From the NCBI GenBank assembly GCA_022561385.1, contig JADFRG010000001.1, positions 62,001 to 126,000 on the forward strand: 64,000 bases of DNA, read 5' to 3'. Positions 43,079-51,499 of the stretch are shown here, one piece after another. Below the pieces are notes generated by a model. The model was not told the DNA's origin and did no database searches. It worked only from the letters and a program-made list of their open reading frames with translations. How positions within the stretch are numbered: position 1 is the stretch's first letter; each line of letters starts with the position of its first letter. The translations under genes were made by a program, and so were the position numbers. The DNA is from Chloroflexota bacterium (GTDB taxonomy: Bacteria; Chloroflexota; Anaerolineae; Anaerolineales; E44-bin32).

Positions 43079-43486
43079 CTAATCTTGATCTCCAGAACCT
43101 TCGAAATAGGCGCGCATGGGTCTGAAGTAGTAGTCCTCCCATCCTTCGGCGTACATTTCGCCCTGGCCATCGGGAATGTCGGAGTGCAGCAGCATGAGGC
43201 GCGTGCCGCCTTCTACCTCATCCAGCAGAATTTCCAGGCGCGAATCCTCGCTTCCCTCAGGAAATTCGGTGGTTCGCCAGGACTGTTCAATCCGACCGTA
43301 AGGTTCGAGGTCAAGGATCACACCCGAAATGTAACCGTCCCAGGCCGTCATTTCACCACCGACGCGGCCCTCCACCTTGGCGCTTGCGCCGGTGAAGGCA
43401 GAGTGTTCTTCGCTATCCAGCCAAGCCTCGTAAATACTCTGCGGACTGACGCTGAACTGGGTTTCCAGCCTTATCTTTTCCATCAT
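43079..43486 (-). CDS. SRPBCC protein of AHSA1 type
   Basis: A START/Bet v1-fold protein of 135 residues in the activator-of-Hsp90 (AHSA1) branch. It opens IRLETQFSVSPQSIYEAWLD, then has HSAFTGASAKVEGRVGGEM and WDGYISGVILDLEPYGRI, and ends WEDYYFRPMRAYF. These proteins enclose a hydrophobic ligand pocket. The ATG has AGGGGA upstream. It lies inside the catabolic operon, upstream of a small membrane protein gene and the hydroxylase large subunit. A role in hydroxylase maturation or substrate handling is possible. It is distinct from the CoxG-like SRPBCC protein at 52646-53089. Confidence 0.85.
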   Translation of the reverse strand: MMEKIRLETQFSVSPQSIYEAWLDSEEHSAFTGASAKVEGRVGGEMTAWDGYISGVILDLEPYGRIEQSWRTTEFPEGSEDSRLEILLDEVEGGTRLMLLHSDIPDGQGEMYAEGWEDYYFRPMRAYFEGSGDQD

Positions 43487-43580
43487 TCCCCTAAAACTTT
43501 GCTCTAGTCCTTGTCAGGCTTCGTCTAATCTTCGACCGCCTTCAGCCTGTCTGCGAGGGCCTCTATCTAGTTTTCGACAC

Positions 43581-43706
43581 AGCTACCGCTCAGTCTTCGA
43601 CAGCTACCGCTCAGTCTTCGACAGCTACCGCTCAGTCTTCGACAGCTACCGCTCAGTCTTCGACAGCTACCGCTCAGTCTTCGACAGCTACCGCTCAGTC
43701 TTCGAC
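43581..43706. repeat. 21-bp tandem repeat, six perfect copies, at the 3' end of the cyclase gene
   Basis: Six identical units of 21 bp (beginning AGCTACCGCT and ending TTCGAC) run from 43581 to 43706. On the minus strand each unit reads Val-Glu-Asp-stop-Ala-Val-Ala in the cyclase frame. The copy nearest the gene contains the cyclase stop codon, so the array repeats the last codons and stop. Confidence 0.95.
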
Positions 43707-44480
43707 AAACGCCACCGCACGGCAGAAGGCAGCTTCCCCCCCTCTAAATTTCCATGGGAACGCGCCCACAGTCAGCCGCTTGTTTTGCAATTCGGGCGCT
43801 CCCAGATCTCCACCCATGTTCTCTACGTGGAAGCAGTCTTTCGGAAACAACGCGTTGTGAGTGAGTTGGTAGGCGCTATCCGGGAAAAGCTCGTCCATCT
43901 TATCGGCCCCGAACTTCTGCTCACATTGTTGGTTGACCCGCTTCCACTGCTCCAGACCACCCTTTCCTAGGAAGCGACCGATGGGCAGGTTCATGGGATG
44001 GTCGGTCGAGATCATATCCACGCCCCACAGGTGGATCTTCTTCTCGAGCAGCCAATCTACGATCTCGAAGTGCGGTCCCGGGTGCCTCAGGATGTACTTT
44101 TCCTCATCTGGCTCTGAGCCAAATTGTGCGTGTTTGTGCCAGCCGGTATGGATGAAGAGGATGTCTCCCTCGCGGACCTCGACCCGATCCTCGATCATCT
44201 TTGGCGTAAACAGGTCGAATTCCTTCAACTCATCGCTCAAATTCACGATCACACCCTCGCCATAGAGCCAATCGAGGGGCAGCTCATCAATGGTTTTGCC
44301 GTCCGTGACAAAATGGCGCGGGGCATCCATGTGAGTGCCGATGTGGTTGGAGGTCTGGATATATTGGGCATTTACCCCATGCTCGGATTTTCGTTTGAAG
44401 TACTTGACTTCGAAGGGTGGATAGAACGGCCAGAAAGGTACTTCTTGGTTGAGTGGCTGCGATAGGTCGTATATTTTCAT
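43695..44480 (-). CDS. Cyclase-family metal-dependent hydrolase (isatin hydrolase / kynurenine formamidase fold)
   Basis: A 261-residue hydrolase of the cyclase family (PF04199). The metal motif is SNHIGTHMDAPRHF, with the HxGTHxDxPxH pattern. The start IYDLSQPLNQEVPFWP and DILFIHTGWHKH also fit. Members open cyclic amides (isatin hydrolase) or hydrolyse N-formylkynurenine. In this operon a ring-opening amide hydrolysis after hydroxylation is the natural guess. AGGAGAG precedes the ATG. The last codons and stop lie in a 21-bp tandem repeat, which adds alternate copies of the same end downstream. It follows DUF1116 by 45 nt. Confidence 0.88.
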   Translation of the reverse strand: MKIYDLSQPLNQEVPFWPFYPPFEVKYFKRKSEHGVNAQYIQTSNHIGTHMDAPRHFVTDGKTIDELPLDWLYGEGVIVNLSDELKEFDLFTPKMIEDRVEVREGDILFIHTGWHKHAQFGSEPDEEKYILRHPGPHFEIVDWLLEKKIHLWGVDMISTDHPMNLPIGRFLGKGGLEQWKRVNQQCEQKFGADKMDELFPDSAYQLTHNALFPKDCFHVENMGGDLGAPELQNKRLTVGAFPWKFRGGEAAFCRAVAFVED

Positions 44481-44525
44481 TGATCTCTCCTGGTCTTGGG
44501 GCAGCTCACTGCTGCACTATGAGCA

Positions 44526-45767
44526 CTATAGTTGGTAGCGTTCAGCATACGCGAAAAGCGCTTGCTCGAAGATCTCCTTAGGAGGCCTCACCAGTCCCGC
44601 GCCGACCTGACCTACTCCTGGTTCCTTATGGGCGATGCCGGTGTTGATCCGCGGTGTGATTCCGAGCTCAACCACTTTGCGGATGTCGATCCCGGTAGGC
44701 GTACCGCGGAATTCTAGCGGCGGCATCGTGAAGTGCTCGTGTTCGGCGACGGTAATTTCATACATTTCCAGGGTGGTGTTCAAGGCATCCTGAGGTGTTC
44801 CGCTGACGAATGCAACGATCGCGGGCGCGGATGCCATGGCAAAGCCACCGATGCCGGCGGTTTCCGTGATGGTGCTATCTCCGATGTCCGCATTCGCATC
44901 TTCGCTGGTAAATCCGGGGAAGTAGAGGCCCTCAGGGATACCTGCCGGGGCGGTGAACCAATCGTCTCCCAATCCGCTCACTCGCACTCCAAAGTCGGTT
45001 CCGTTGCGGGCCATAGCGGTCACCACCGTGCTGCCTTCCACCCCATGCGCCGCATCCGCCATAACCTTGCAGGCCGCCATCACCGGGTTAAGGACGCTCA
45101 GCGCGTTGTCGCCCAGAAACTGTAATACTTCGGCCTCCACTCCCTCGTCTTTAACAACCTTGGCGATCAGCGGTGAAAGCAGCTTCAGGTACAGAAGCGA
45201 CCCGGCCTTGTTCCGGTTGTGGCCTTCGTCGCCCATGTGTAACGCTTCCGCCAGCAGGGCGCGAATATCCAGGCCATCCGACTGCTCAAGCGCCTCTCGC
45301 AGCACGGGCCCCAGGGTGCCGTTCATCCAGCGTAGTTTATCCAGGACTTCTTCGCTGTAGGCGCCGTAGCGGAGAACCTTTCCGTAGCCCTCATTCAAAT
45401 TCGAGTAAGCCTGGTTGCCATGCGTCGGGTTATCGATAACGTAGACCTCCATCGAAGCGGAGATTACTCCCGCCATGGGTCCCACCGCGCCGTGATGGTG
45501 ACACGGGGCAAACTCCACCTCCCCCGCTTCGATCATGCCAACCGCGCCTTTTTCATCCTTCGCCAGGCCTTCAAATAGCAGTGCCCCGATAACCGCTCCT
45601 CGCAGCGGGCCGGACATGCGGTCCCACTCGATCGGCGGTCCGGCATGCAGGACCAGGTTGTCGACCATGCCCGGGATCACCTCGCGGGCAGGGGCCAGCC
45701 GGGTGAGCATCGGGCGGGCGGACATCATACGTTTGACTGCGGTCTGATTTGCGGCTTCAATATCCAT
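44526..45767 (-). CDS. DUF1116 protein, AllG/YlbE-like carbamoyltransferase subunit
   Basis: Homologue of E. coli YlbE (AllG), a subunit of oxamate carbamoyltransferase, 413 residues (E. coli about 420). Conserved stretches are HHGAVGPMAGVISASMEVYV, NEGYGKVLRYGAYSEEV, MGDEGHNRNKAGS and GTPTGIDIRKVVELGI. The glycine-rich and His-containing loops may make up the catalytic site, but residues are not established for this family. Start ATG 45767 lies 9 nt after the FdrA stop. Pairing with FdrA and, further down, DUF2877 is the diagnostic context. Predicted cytoplasmic. Confidence 0.9.
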   Translation of the reverse strand: MDIEAANQTAVKRMMSARPMLTRLAPAREVIPGMVDNLVLHAGPPIEWDRMSGPLRGAVIGALLFEGLAKDEKGAVGMIEAGEVEFAPCHHHGAVGPMAGVISASMEVYVIDNPTHGNQAYSNLNEGYGKVLRYGAYSEEVLDKLRWMNGTLGPVLREALEQSDGLDIRALLAEALHMGDEGHNRNKAGSLLYLKLLSPLIAKVVKDEGVEAEVLQFLGDNALSVLNPVMAACKVMADAAHGVEGSTVVTAMARNGTDFGVRVSGLGDDWFTAPAGIPEGLYFPGFTSEDANADIGDSTITETAGIGGFAMASAPAIVAFVSGTPQDALNTTLEMYEITVAEHEHFTMPPLEFRGTPTGIDIRKVVELGITPRINTGIAHKEPGVGQVGAGLVRPPKEIFEQALFAYAERYQL

Positions 45768-45776
45768 TATTTGATC

Positions 45777-47429
45777 CTAGTTCTTCATCTTCTGCAGAAT
45801 GGCTTGCAGCCGCTGGTCTCCGCCTGCCGGTGGTTTCCAGTCCACGTGAACCGCCTCGGCACCCTGCGCTTTCAAGCTGTCGTAGAAAGATTCTAGACCC
45901 ACGTTGATGGCGGCTACTGGGCGCGACAGGAAATCGGTCTCGACTGTCTCGAGCTCGCGCGTAATGAATGGAGAAACGGCGTAGGCGACGGCGGCCGCCG
46001 TATCCGCAAATACCACTGCCCCCGCCTGTTGCAGCTGTTGCTCTTGATGCTCGAGATTCTGAGGGTCTTCGTCGGTCCCGACCAGAATGACGACCACTTC
46101 AATATTGTGTTGAGCACGTGCCTCTGAGATAGCCGGAGCTAGCTCGGAGGCCGGATCCGGATGCGCACCTTCCCCCAGCACCACGTCCAGCAAAATGAGT
46201 CCGACCTGCGGATCGGCCGCCTCCAGCCGCAGGCGTCGGATGCGCAGGTCGTTATCGATCATAGGGTGCAGTCTACCCACCGTGAACTCGTCTTCTCCGA
46301 GATCGAGCAGTGAGTGCTCCTTGCTGATGAGCGGATCGCTCAGGCGCGGTTCACTGATGTTGGAGAAAACCGGCCCGAGCACCGCTTGAAATCCGGCCAG
46401 CGCCTCGGCCGCAAGCGTACCCCCGGAGAATAAGCCGCGCAGATACCGTGCACCGGCGCGCAGTTCGGGGGCGCCAATCTCCGGCGCTTCCCCGCCGACC
46501 AGTCCAACCGCCAGGTCGGCCGCTTCGATAAGCGAATTTGCGAAGTACAGGTTGCCAAGCTGCTTGGCCGGCGGTGGATAGCCGATGAAGCTGATTACAG
46601 TGGGTTTGCCTGCGGCCCAGGCCCGCTGGAGCAGCCGGGCGGTCACCGCCGGATCGGGAGGCTTGGAGACCAGCACAATTACTTCCGTCTCCGGATCGCT
46701 GGCCAGCAGGTCGAGACCACGCGTGGCCATGGCGCCTGCGACACTGTCTTTGAGATCTCTCGAACCGGTGCCGATCACCTGTGAAACTCCGCTGCCCATC
46801 TGATGGATGCGGGAGCTTACCGATTGCAGGCCGGTCCCCGAGGCGCCCACCAGGCCGATTCGTCCGCGCCGCACCCGGTTCGCAAATCCGAAACCGATCC
46901 CGCTGACAATCGCCGTGCCGCAATCCGGGCCCATCATCAGCAGGTGGAGTTCATCTGCCCGCGCCTTCAGCTCCACTTCTTCGTCGAGTGAAACGTTGTC
47001 GCTGTAGAGGAATACGTGTTTCCCTAACTCGAGCGCCTCGCGCGCAACGACGGCCGCGTAACGCCCCGGAACTGAGATCAAGACCCAGCCGGCCTCGGGC
47101 AGCATCTCGGCCGCGGATTGCAGACTTTTCGGTCGAAACTCGCGGGTCGCCGTAGATCGCCTGCGCGAAAGCAGTTCATCCACCTGTTCGAGGGCCGCCT
47201 CGGCGGCGAGTTTGGTCTCTGACTGCACAACAATTACGAGGTCTTCAGGCGCAGCCTGCATATCATCCGGAAGTAATTCGTTCTGGGAAAGCAATTCCAG
47301 GTTGGCAGCCGTTCCCATGACCACCCCGGCATCGATAACATCCGGCAGACTTGCAAGCGCGCGCTGAAGTTGCATAAGCACCACCGAGTCGAAATAGGCT
47401 CCGGGGCGCACCTGATGCAGGGTTGCCAC
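45777..47429 (-). CDS. fdrA: FdrA-like protein, AllF-type carbamoyltransferase subunit
   Basis: Homologue of FdrA (AllF), 550 residues (E. coli FdrA 555). The fold is related to succinyl-CoA synthetase: a CoA-binding-like domain with GPDCGTAIVSGIGFGFAN and GRIGLVGASGTGLQSVS, a second ligase-like part with GGTLAAEALAGF, and the family tail GRLHPMIDNDLRIRRL. FdrA was once tied to FtsH suppression, but newer E. coli work places it with AllG and AllH in catabolic oxamate carbamoyl transfer, giving carbamoyl phosphate. The start is GTG behind GAGGGAG. The gene lies 6 nt after the amidase stop. No carbamate kinase gene is in the window. Confidence 0.92.
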   Translation of the reverse strand: MATLHQVRPGAYFDSVVLMQLQRALASLPDVIDAGVVMGTAANLELLSQNELLPDDMQAAPEDLVIVVQSETKLAAEAALEQVDELLSRRRSTATREFRPKSLQSAAEMLPEAGWVLISVPGRYAAVVAREALELGKHVFLYSDNVSLDEEVELKARADELHLLMMGPDCGTAIVSGIGFGFANRVRRGRIGLVGASGTGLQSVSSRIHQMGSGVSQVIGTGSRDLKDSVAGAMATRGLDLLASDPETEVIVLVSKPPDPAVTARLLQRAWAAGKPTVISFIGYPPPAKQLGNLYFANSLIEAADLAVGLVGGEAPEIGAPELRAGARYLRGLFSGGTLAAEALAGFQAVLGPVFSNISEPRLSDPLISKEHSLLDLGEDEFTVGRLHPMIDNDLRIRRLRLEAADPQVGLILLDVVLGEGAHPDPASELAPAISEARAQHNIEVVVILVGTDEDPQNLEHQEQQLQQAGAVVFADTAAAVAYAVSPFITRELETVETDFLSRPVAAINVGLESFYDSLKAQGAEAVHVDWKPPAGGDQRLQAILQKMKN

Positions 47430-47435
47430 GCTCCC

Positions 47436-48767
47436 TCATTCCTCCGTTAGTGCACGTTCCACGGCCACGGCTTCCGCCAGCAGTCGCTCGTCGCCGTACC
47501 ATGTACCGGTCAGCTGGATTCCCAGCGGCAGCTCGTCGGCGCTCCAGCCGGAAGGCAAACCGATGGTCGGCAGCCCACCGTAGGTCCAGGGTAAATTCAT
47601 GGCCGGGTCCCCCGTGCTCTCGATGCCTTCCGGAGCAGGCCCCGGCGCAGCGGGAGAGATCCAGGCGTCTATCTGATACTCCTCCGTTAGAGCCTGGAGC
47701 TGTTCGCGGAGTTGGCCGCGCCCCTCCCGCGCTGACGTGAGTTGATCGCCCGATATTTTCCGGCCCTTTTCAATCAGCGCGGCAGTTTTGGGGTTATAGA
47801 GTTCACTGTATTCGTCGAACCATTCCTTATGGACGGCAGCCGCCTCGGCGGCCAATATCAAGTAGTGATGCTCCGAGATCTCGGCGTAGCTGGCCATAGT
47901 CGGCACATCGATCACACGCAGCCCGCCCGTTTCGAGCCGGATCTTCACACTCTCGAAATGCGCCAGGGTTTCATCTGAGGCACCTTCCATATAAGGACCG
48001 CGCGGAATTCCCAGCCCGATCGTTCCCGGGGCAAGATGCTGCGACCTGGAGTCCAGGTCCTTCGGCTTCCAATTGGCGAGCAGATGCGGTGCAACAGTCA
48101 ACGCTCCATCGACGTCGGTGGTGAAAAAGCCCACGTGGTCGAGCGAAGGCGCGAGCGGAATCACCCCCGCGGTCGAAATCCTACCGTAGCTGGGTTTGAA
48201 ACCCACCACTCCACAAAAGGCCGCAGGTCGATTGATGGATCCCACCGTTTGAGTACCGAAAGCGAACGGGGCCAGGCCCGCCGCGACTCCGGCCGCCGAT
48301 CCGCTGCTCGATCCTCCAGGGGTGTGGCTCAGATTGTGGGGATTGCGGGTGGGTCCGGGGGCGAAGTAAGCAAACTCGGTGGTCACCGTTTTGCCCAGAA
48401 TCAACGCGCCCGCATCCACCATGTGCGTCACGCACGCAGCCTGCTGCCCGGCCAAACGGTCGGCAGGAAGCCGGCTTCCGGCATGCGTCTCGAACCCGTC
48501 CGCACGGAAGATGTCTTTGACTCCAACGGGGAGTCCGAACAACGGCGGACGATCTGCTCGATCTGGATAACGCGCTTCAAGCGCCTTGTAATCCGCCCGT
48601 AGTCTGGCGAAGCGCCCATCTTCGGGCAAGAACGCTTGGACTGAAGCTTCGCGCTCTTCAAACGCGGCCTCGAGCTGCTCGAAATAGGCATATGGCTCCT
48701 GCTCTAGCAAATGCAGGACCTCGGGAATGGACAGCGTAGCCGTCGCACGGGCGTCGCGCAGGATCAC
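47436..48767 (-). CDS. Amidase (amidase signature family)
   Basis: Serine amidase of 443 residues with the Ser-cisSer-Lys triad region: GKTVTTEFAYF holds the Lys, and GGSSSGSAAGVAAGLAPFAFG contains the two serines (written here in two halves: GGSSSGSAAG, GVAAGLAPFAFG). RPAAFCGVVGFKPSYGRI follows as usual. GatA and AtzF/allophanate hydrolase share this core. No GatB/GatC genes are near, so a catabolic amide is the likely substrate. The start is GTG, overlapping the iron-sulfur subunit stop (GTGA), which implies translational coupling. FdrA follows after 6 nt. Confidence 0.9.
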   Translation of the reverse strand: MILRDARATATLSIPEVLHLLEQEPYAYFEQLEAAFEEREASVQAFLPEDGRFARLRADYKALEARYPDRADRPPLFGLPVGVKDIFRADGFETHAGSRLPADRLAGQQAACVTHMVDAGALILGKTVTTEFAYFAPGPTRNPHNLSHTPGGSSSGSAAGVAAGLAPFAFGTQTVGSINRPAAFCGVVGFKPSYGRISTAGVIPLAPSLDHVGFFTTDVDGALTVAPHLLANWKPKDLDSRSQHLAPGTIGLGIPRGPYMEGASDETLAHFESVKIRLETGGLRVIDVPTMASYAEISEHHYLILAAEAAAVHKEWFDEYSELYNPKTAALIEKGRKISGDQLTSAREGRGQLREQLQALTEEYQIDAWISPAAPGPAPEGIESTGDPAMNLPWTYGGLPTIGLPSGWSADELPLGIQLTGTWYGDERLLAEAVAVERALTEE

Positions 48768-49240
48768 TCCCGCATCCTCTCCGCAGCCAGTCTGACCGCC
48801 TCAACGATATTTTGATATCCCGTGCAGCGACACAAGTTCCCAGATATCGCTTCCCTGATCTCCCTCTCGGTGGGCTGGGGGTTCTCGGCCAGAAACGGCA
48901 CTAACGTCATGAGGAATCCGGGTGTACAGAAGCCGCATTGCAGGCCGTGTGCGTCCCAGAAGGCCTCCTGCAGCGGATGAAGGTCGTCGGTGCTGCTTGC
49001 AAGGCCCTCCACCGTTGATAACTCGTGCCCGTCCGTCTGTATTGCAAGCATCAAACACGACCGCACGGGCTGGCCATCAAACAAAACCGTGCATGCCCCG
49101 CAGACGCCGTGCTCGCAACCCACGCGGGTGCCGGTGAGTCCAAGTTCGTGACGCAGGTAGTCGCTGAGCAACATGCGTGGCTCGACATCGCCGTTGTAAG
49201 TCTGGCCATTAACCGTTAGCGAAATCGCGTGAGTTTCCAT
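48764..49240 (-). CDS. Molybdenum hydroxylase small [2Fe-2S] subunit (CoxS-like)
   Basis: Electron-transfer subunit of 158 residues from ATG 49240. The plant-type [2Fe-2S] cluster is CEHGVCGACTVLFDGQPVRSC cut into CEHGVCGAC and VRSC. The second cluster is CGFCTPG and CRCTGYQ in a helical domain. Both sets of four cysteines are complete. The gene starts 4 nt after the medium-subunit stop and its TGA overlaps the GTG of the amidase. Its distance from the large-subunit gene, with seven genes between, is unusual; the three subunits are commonly adjacent. Confidence 0.94.
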   Translation of the reverse strand: METHAISLTVNGQTYNGDVEPRMLLSDYLRHELGLTGTRVGCEHGVCGACTVLFDGQPVRSCLMLAIQTDGHELSTVEGLASSTDDLHPLQEAFWDAHGLQCGFCTPGFLMTLVPFLAENPQPTEREIREAISGNLCRCTGYQNIVEAVRLAAERMRE

Positions 49241-49244
49241 CAAC

Positions 49245-50123
49245 TCAGCTGGACTGTGCCCGGGCGTACGCTTTGGCCAGTACACGCGCGGTCAGCACTC
49301 GAGCCAAGTGGCGTTGGAAATCGATTGAGGCGTGCACACTGCCCATAGGATCGATCTCGTTATCCGCCGCCTCAGCCGCCGCAGCGGCGAAAACTTCCTG
49401 AGTGGGCCGCTGACCACGGAGCAGTGCCGCCGCTTTTTCGGCTTCTATCGGCCCGTCGCCGGCATTCATATAGACCAGGCGCGCCTCCTTGACGGACCCA
49501 CCCTCATCCAGCTCCACCTCGACCGCCACACCCATCATGCCGTAGTCTCCGCGACGGCGCGAGGTCTCCTCAAAGCTCCATCCGGTATGTGGTTTTCTGG
49601 CGGGGAAGGTCACTTCCACCAGAATTTCTTCCGGCTCCAGAGCAGTGGAGAACATCCCCTGGAAAAAATCCTTCGCCTCGATCCAGCGATCCCCGCTTGG
49701 GCCGGTGGCCTTCATGGCCGCGCCGGAGGTTATGGCGATCACCGGTAGTTCGGCCGCCGGATCTGCGTGAGCCAGGCTACCGCCGAGGGTGCCCCGCGTG
49801 CGGATCTGGGGGTGGGCGATGTGCGGCATGGCCTCGAAGAGCAGCGGTGTTATTCGTTCCACGTGGCTGCTTCTCTCCAGGTCTCGTTGGCGCGTCATCG
49901 CCCCGACCACGAGCGCGCCGTCATCGGATCGCCGGATGTATTCCAGGTCCCCGATGGGGTTCAGATCGATAAGTACGGAGGGCTGAAGGACCCGGAAATT
50001 CATGGCAGGAATAAGGCTTTGTCCGCCGGCCAGCAGCTTGGCTGCATCTCCATACTCTGCCATCTGCTCCAGGGCGTGCTCCACAGATTCGGCGGCAATG
50101 TACTTAAAAGGGGGTGGTTTCAT
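49245..50123 (-). CDS. Molybdenum hydroxylase medium FAD subunit (CoxM-like)
   Basis: FAD-binding subunit of 292 residues from ATG 50123 (an upstream in-frame extension would run into the promoter). FAD motifs are AGGQSLIPAMN and TRGTLGGSLAHADP. RRGDYGMMGVAV is typical of the C-terminal CO_deh_flav_C domain. It accepts electrons from the iron-sulfur subunit and passes them to NAD or another acceptor. It is the first gene of the operon, 15 nt or so after the predicted transcript start. Confidence 0.94.
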   Translation of the reverse strand: MKPPPFKYIAAESVEHALEQMAEYGDAAKLLAGGQSLIPAMNFRVLQPSVLIDLNPIGDLEYIRRSDDGALVVGAMTRQRDLERSSHVERITPLLFEAMPHIAHPQIRTRGTLGGSLAHADPAAELPVIAITSGAAMKATGPSGDRWIEAKDFFQGMFSTALEPEEILVEVTFPARKPHTGWSFEETSRRRGDYGMMGVAVEVELDEGGSVKEARLVYMNAGDGPIEAEKAAALLRGQRPTQEVFAAAAAEAADNEIDPMGSVHASIDFQRHLARVLTARVLAKAYARAQSS

Positions 50124-50208
50124 CGCGGGGTTTGAAGAGTACGCATTGTACAACACCACCGCCCTCTCTCAGATGTGCGCGTACTATAATTCGACGCGCT
50201 GAGGCTTG
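50124..50208. promoter_or_regulatory. Shared divergent promoter region with inverted repeat
   Basis: Minus-strand -10 TACAAT (50150-50145) faces the catabolic operon; plus-strand -10 TATAAT (50185-50190) faces the CoA-transferase. Neither has a recognisable -35. A perfect 7-bp inverted repeat AGTACGC (50138-50144) / GCGTACT (50179-50185) flanks the region, with the half-site centres 41 bp apart, about four helical turns. This is a candidate operator for a regulator that loops or spans both promoters. Confidence 0.5.
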
Positions 50209-51420
50209 ATGGACCCTCCTGCCAACTCCGACCCCCTGCTCGACGGTGTGCGTGTCCTGGATCTGACCCGCATCCTGGCCGGGCCGTATTGCACGATGCT
50301 TCTGGGCGACCTTGGCGCGGACATTATCAAAGTCGAGGTCCCCGGCCGCGGCGACGACACCCGCCAGTGGGGTCCTCCCTTCACCACCGGCGGCGAATCC
50401 GCTTACTTTCTCGCCGCCAATCGCAACAAACGCAGCCTGACATTAAATTTGAAATCGGAACGCGGGCGCTCAATCCTGGGGGAGCTGATCCAACAGGCCG
50501 ACATCCTGATCGAAAACTTCCGCGTGGGCACTCTCGAGAAATGGGATCTTAGCTACGAGCAGCTGAAAAACTTGAGGCCCGATCTGATCTACTGCACGAT
50601 TACAGGCTACGGATATACGGGGCCCTACCGCGACCGTCCCGGATACGACTTTATTATCCAGGCTATGGGGGGCTTCATGAGCGTCACCGGACCCGAGGAT
50701 GGCGAACCGTTCCGAGCCGGGATTGCTGTCGCAGATCTGTCCAGCGGAATCTACGCTTGTAATGCGGTGCTTGCGGCTCTGTATGCGCGAGAACGCACGG
50801 GGAAGGGACAAAGGATCGACATCTCACTGCTGGATTGTCAGGTGGCGATGATGTCGTATGTGGCGAGCAACTTCCTGGTCTCCGGCGAGCCGCCGCAACG
50901 CTTCGGCAACGCGCACCCCAATCTCGTCCCCTATCAGGTGTTTGAGGCACAGGACGGCTACTTCGCCTTTGCGGCCGGTAACGATCTACAATGGGCAAAT
51001 TTTTGTCGGGCCGTGGGTCGCGAGGCATGGGGAACCGACCCGCTTTTCGCCACCAACCCGGCCCGACTGACTAACCGAACCAAGCTGGTAGGGCTCCTGA
51101 ACGAGCTATTCTCCACTCGCTCTGTGGCAGATTGGATCGAGCTCTGCGAGGGAGCCGGCCTACCTGTCGGTCCGATCAACACGATGGAGGCTGCTCTTTC
51201 TGATCCTCAAGTGCTGGCGCGCGGGATGGTGATGGAAGTACCGCATCCTACCGAAGGCAGCGTGCCGCTCCTGCGTTCGCCACTGAATATTCCGACCGCA
51301 CCAAGCGAAGTGCGTTATCCGCCTCCGACCTTGGGCCAGCATACCGATGAGATTCTGTCCGAACTGCTGAACTACGATTCTGAGGGCATCCAGGCCCTGC
51401 GCGAGTCGGAGGTCGTGTGA
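50209..51420 (+). CDS. CaiB/BaiF family (class III) CoA-transferase
   Basis: Moves CoA between carboxylic acids, 403 residues. The N-terminal GVRVLDLTRILAGPYCTMLLGDLGADIIKVE is the family hallmark (quoted in parts: LDLTRILAGPYC, LGADIIKVE). The catalytic Asp is in RPGYDFIIQAMGG. GPEDGEPFRAGIAVADLSSG also fits. The ATG at 50209 follows the predicted start of transcription by about 12 nt; the in-frame TTG three bases earlier is a less likely start. It shares a promoter region with the divergent hydroxylase operon and is followed by a thiolase gene after 79 nt. It may activate a carboxylic acid left by the hydroxylase pathway. Confidence 0.92.
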   Translation: MDPPANSDPLLDGVRVLDLTRILAGPYCTMLLGDLGADIIKVEVPGRGDDTRQWGPPFTTGGESAYFLAANRNKRSLTLNLKSERGRSILGELIQQADILIENFRVGTLEKWDLSYEQLKNLRPDLIYCTITGYGYTGPYRDRPGYDFIIQAMGGFMSVTGPEDGEPFRAGIAVADLSSGIYACNAVLAALYARERTGKGQRIDISLLDCQVAMMSYVASNFLVSGEPPQRFGNAHPNLVPYQVFEAQDGYFAFAAGNDLQWANFCRAVGREAWGTDPLFATNPARLTNRTKLVGLLNELFSTRSVADWIELCEGAGLPVGPINTMEAALSDPQVLARGMVMEVPHPTEGSVPLLRSPLNIPTAPSEVRYPPPTLGQHTDEILSELLNYDSEGIQALRESEVV

Positions 51421-51499
51421 AATCTCGCCCGGCTTGCTCCTCGCCCTTGGTAACCCACAACTCAGGAGCCGAGGCGGCCCCTGCACAGTCGAGTCCAGT

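Noticed and set aside
43581..43706. CRISPR array
   Set aside because: Units are contiguous without spacers and continue the end of a coding sequence; no cas genes are near.
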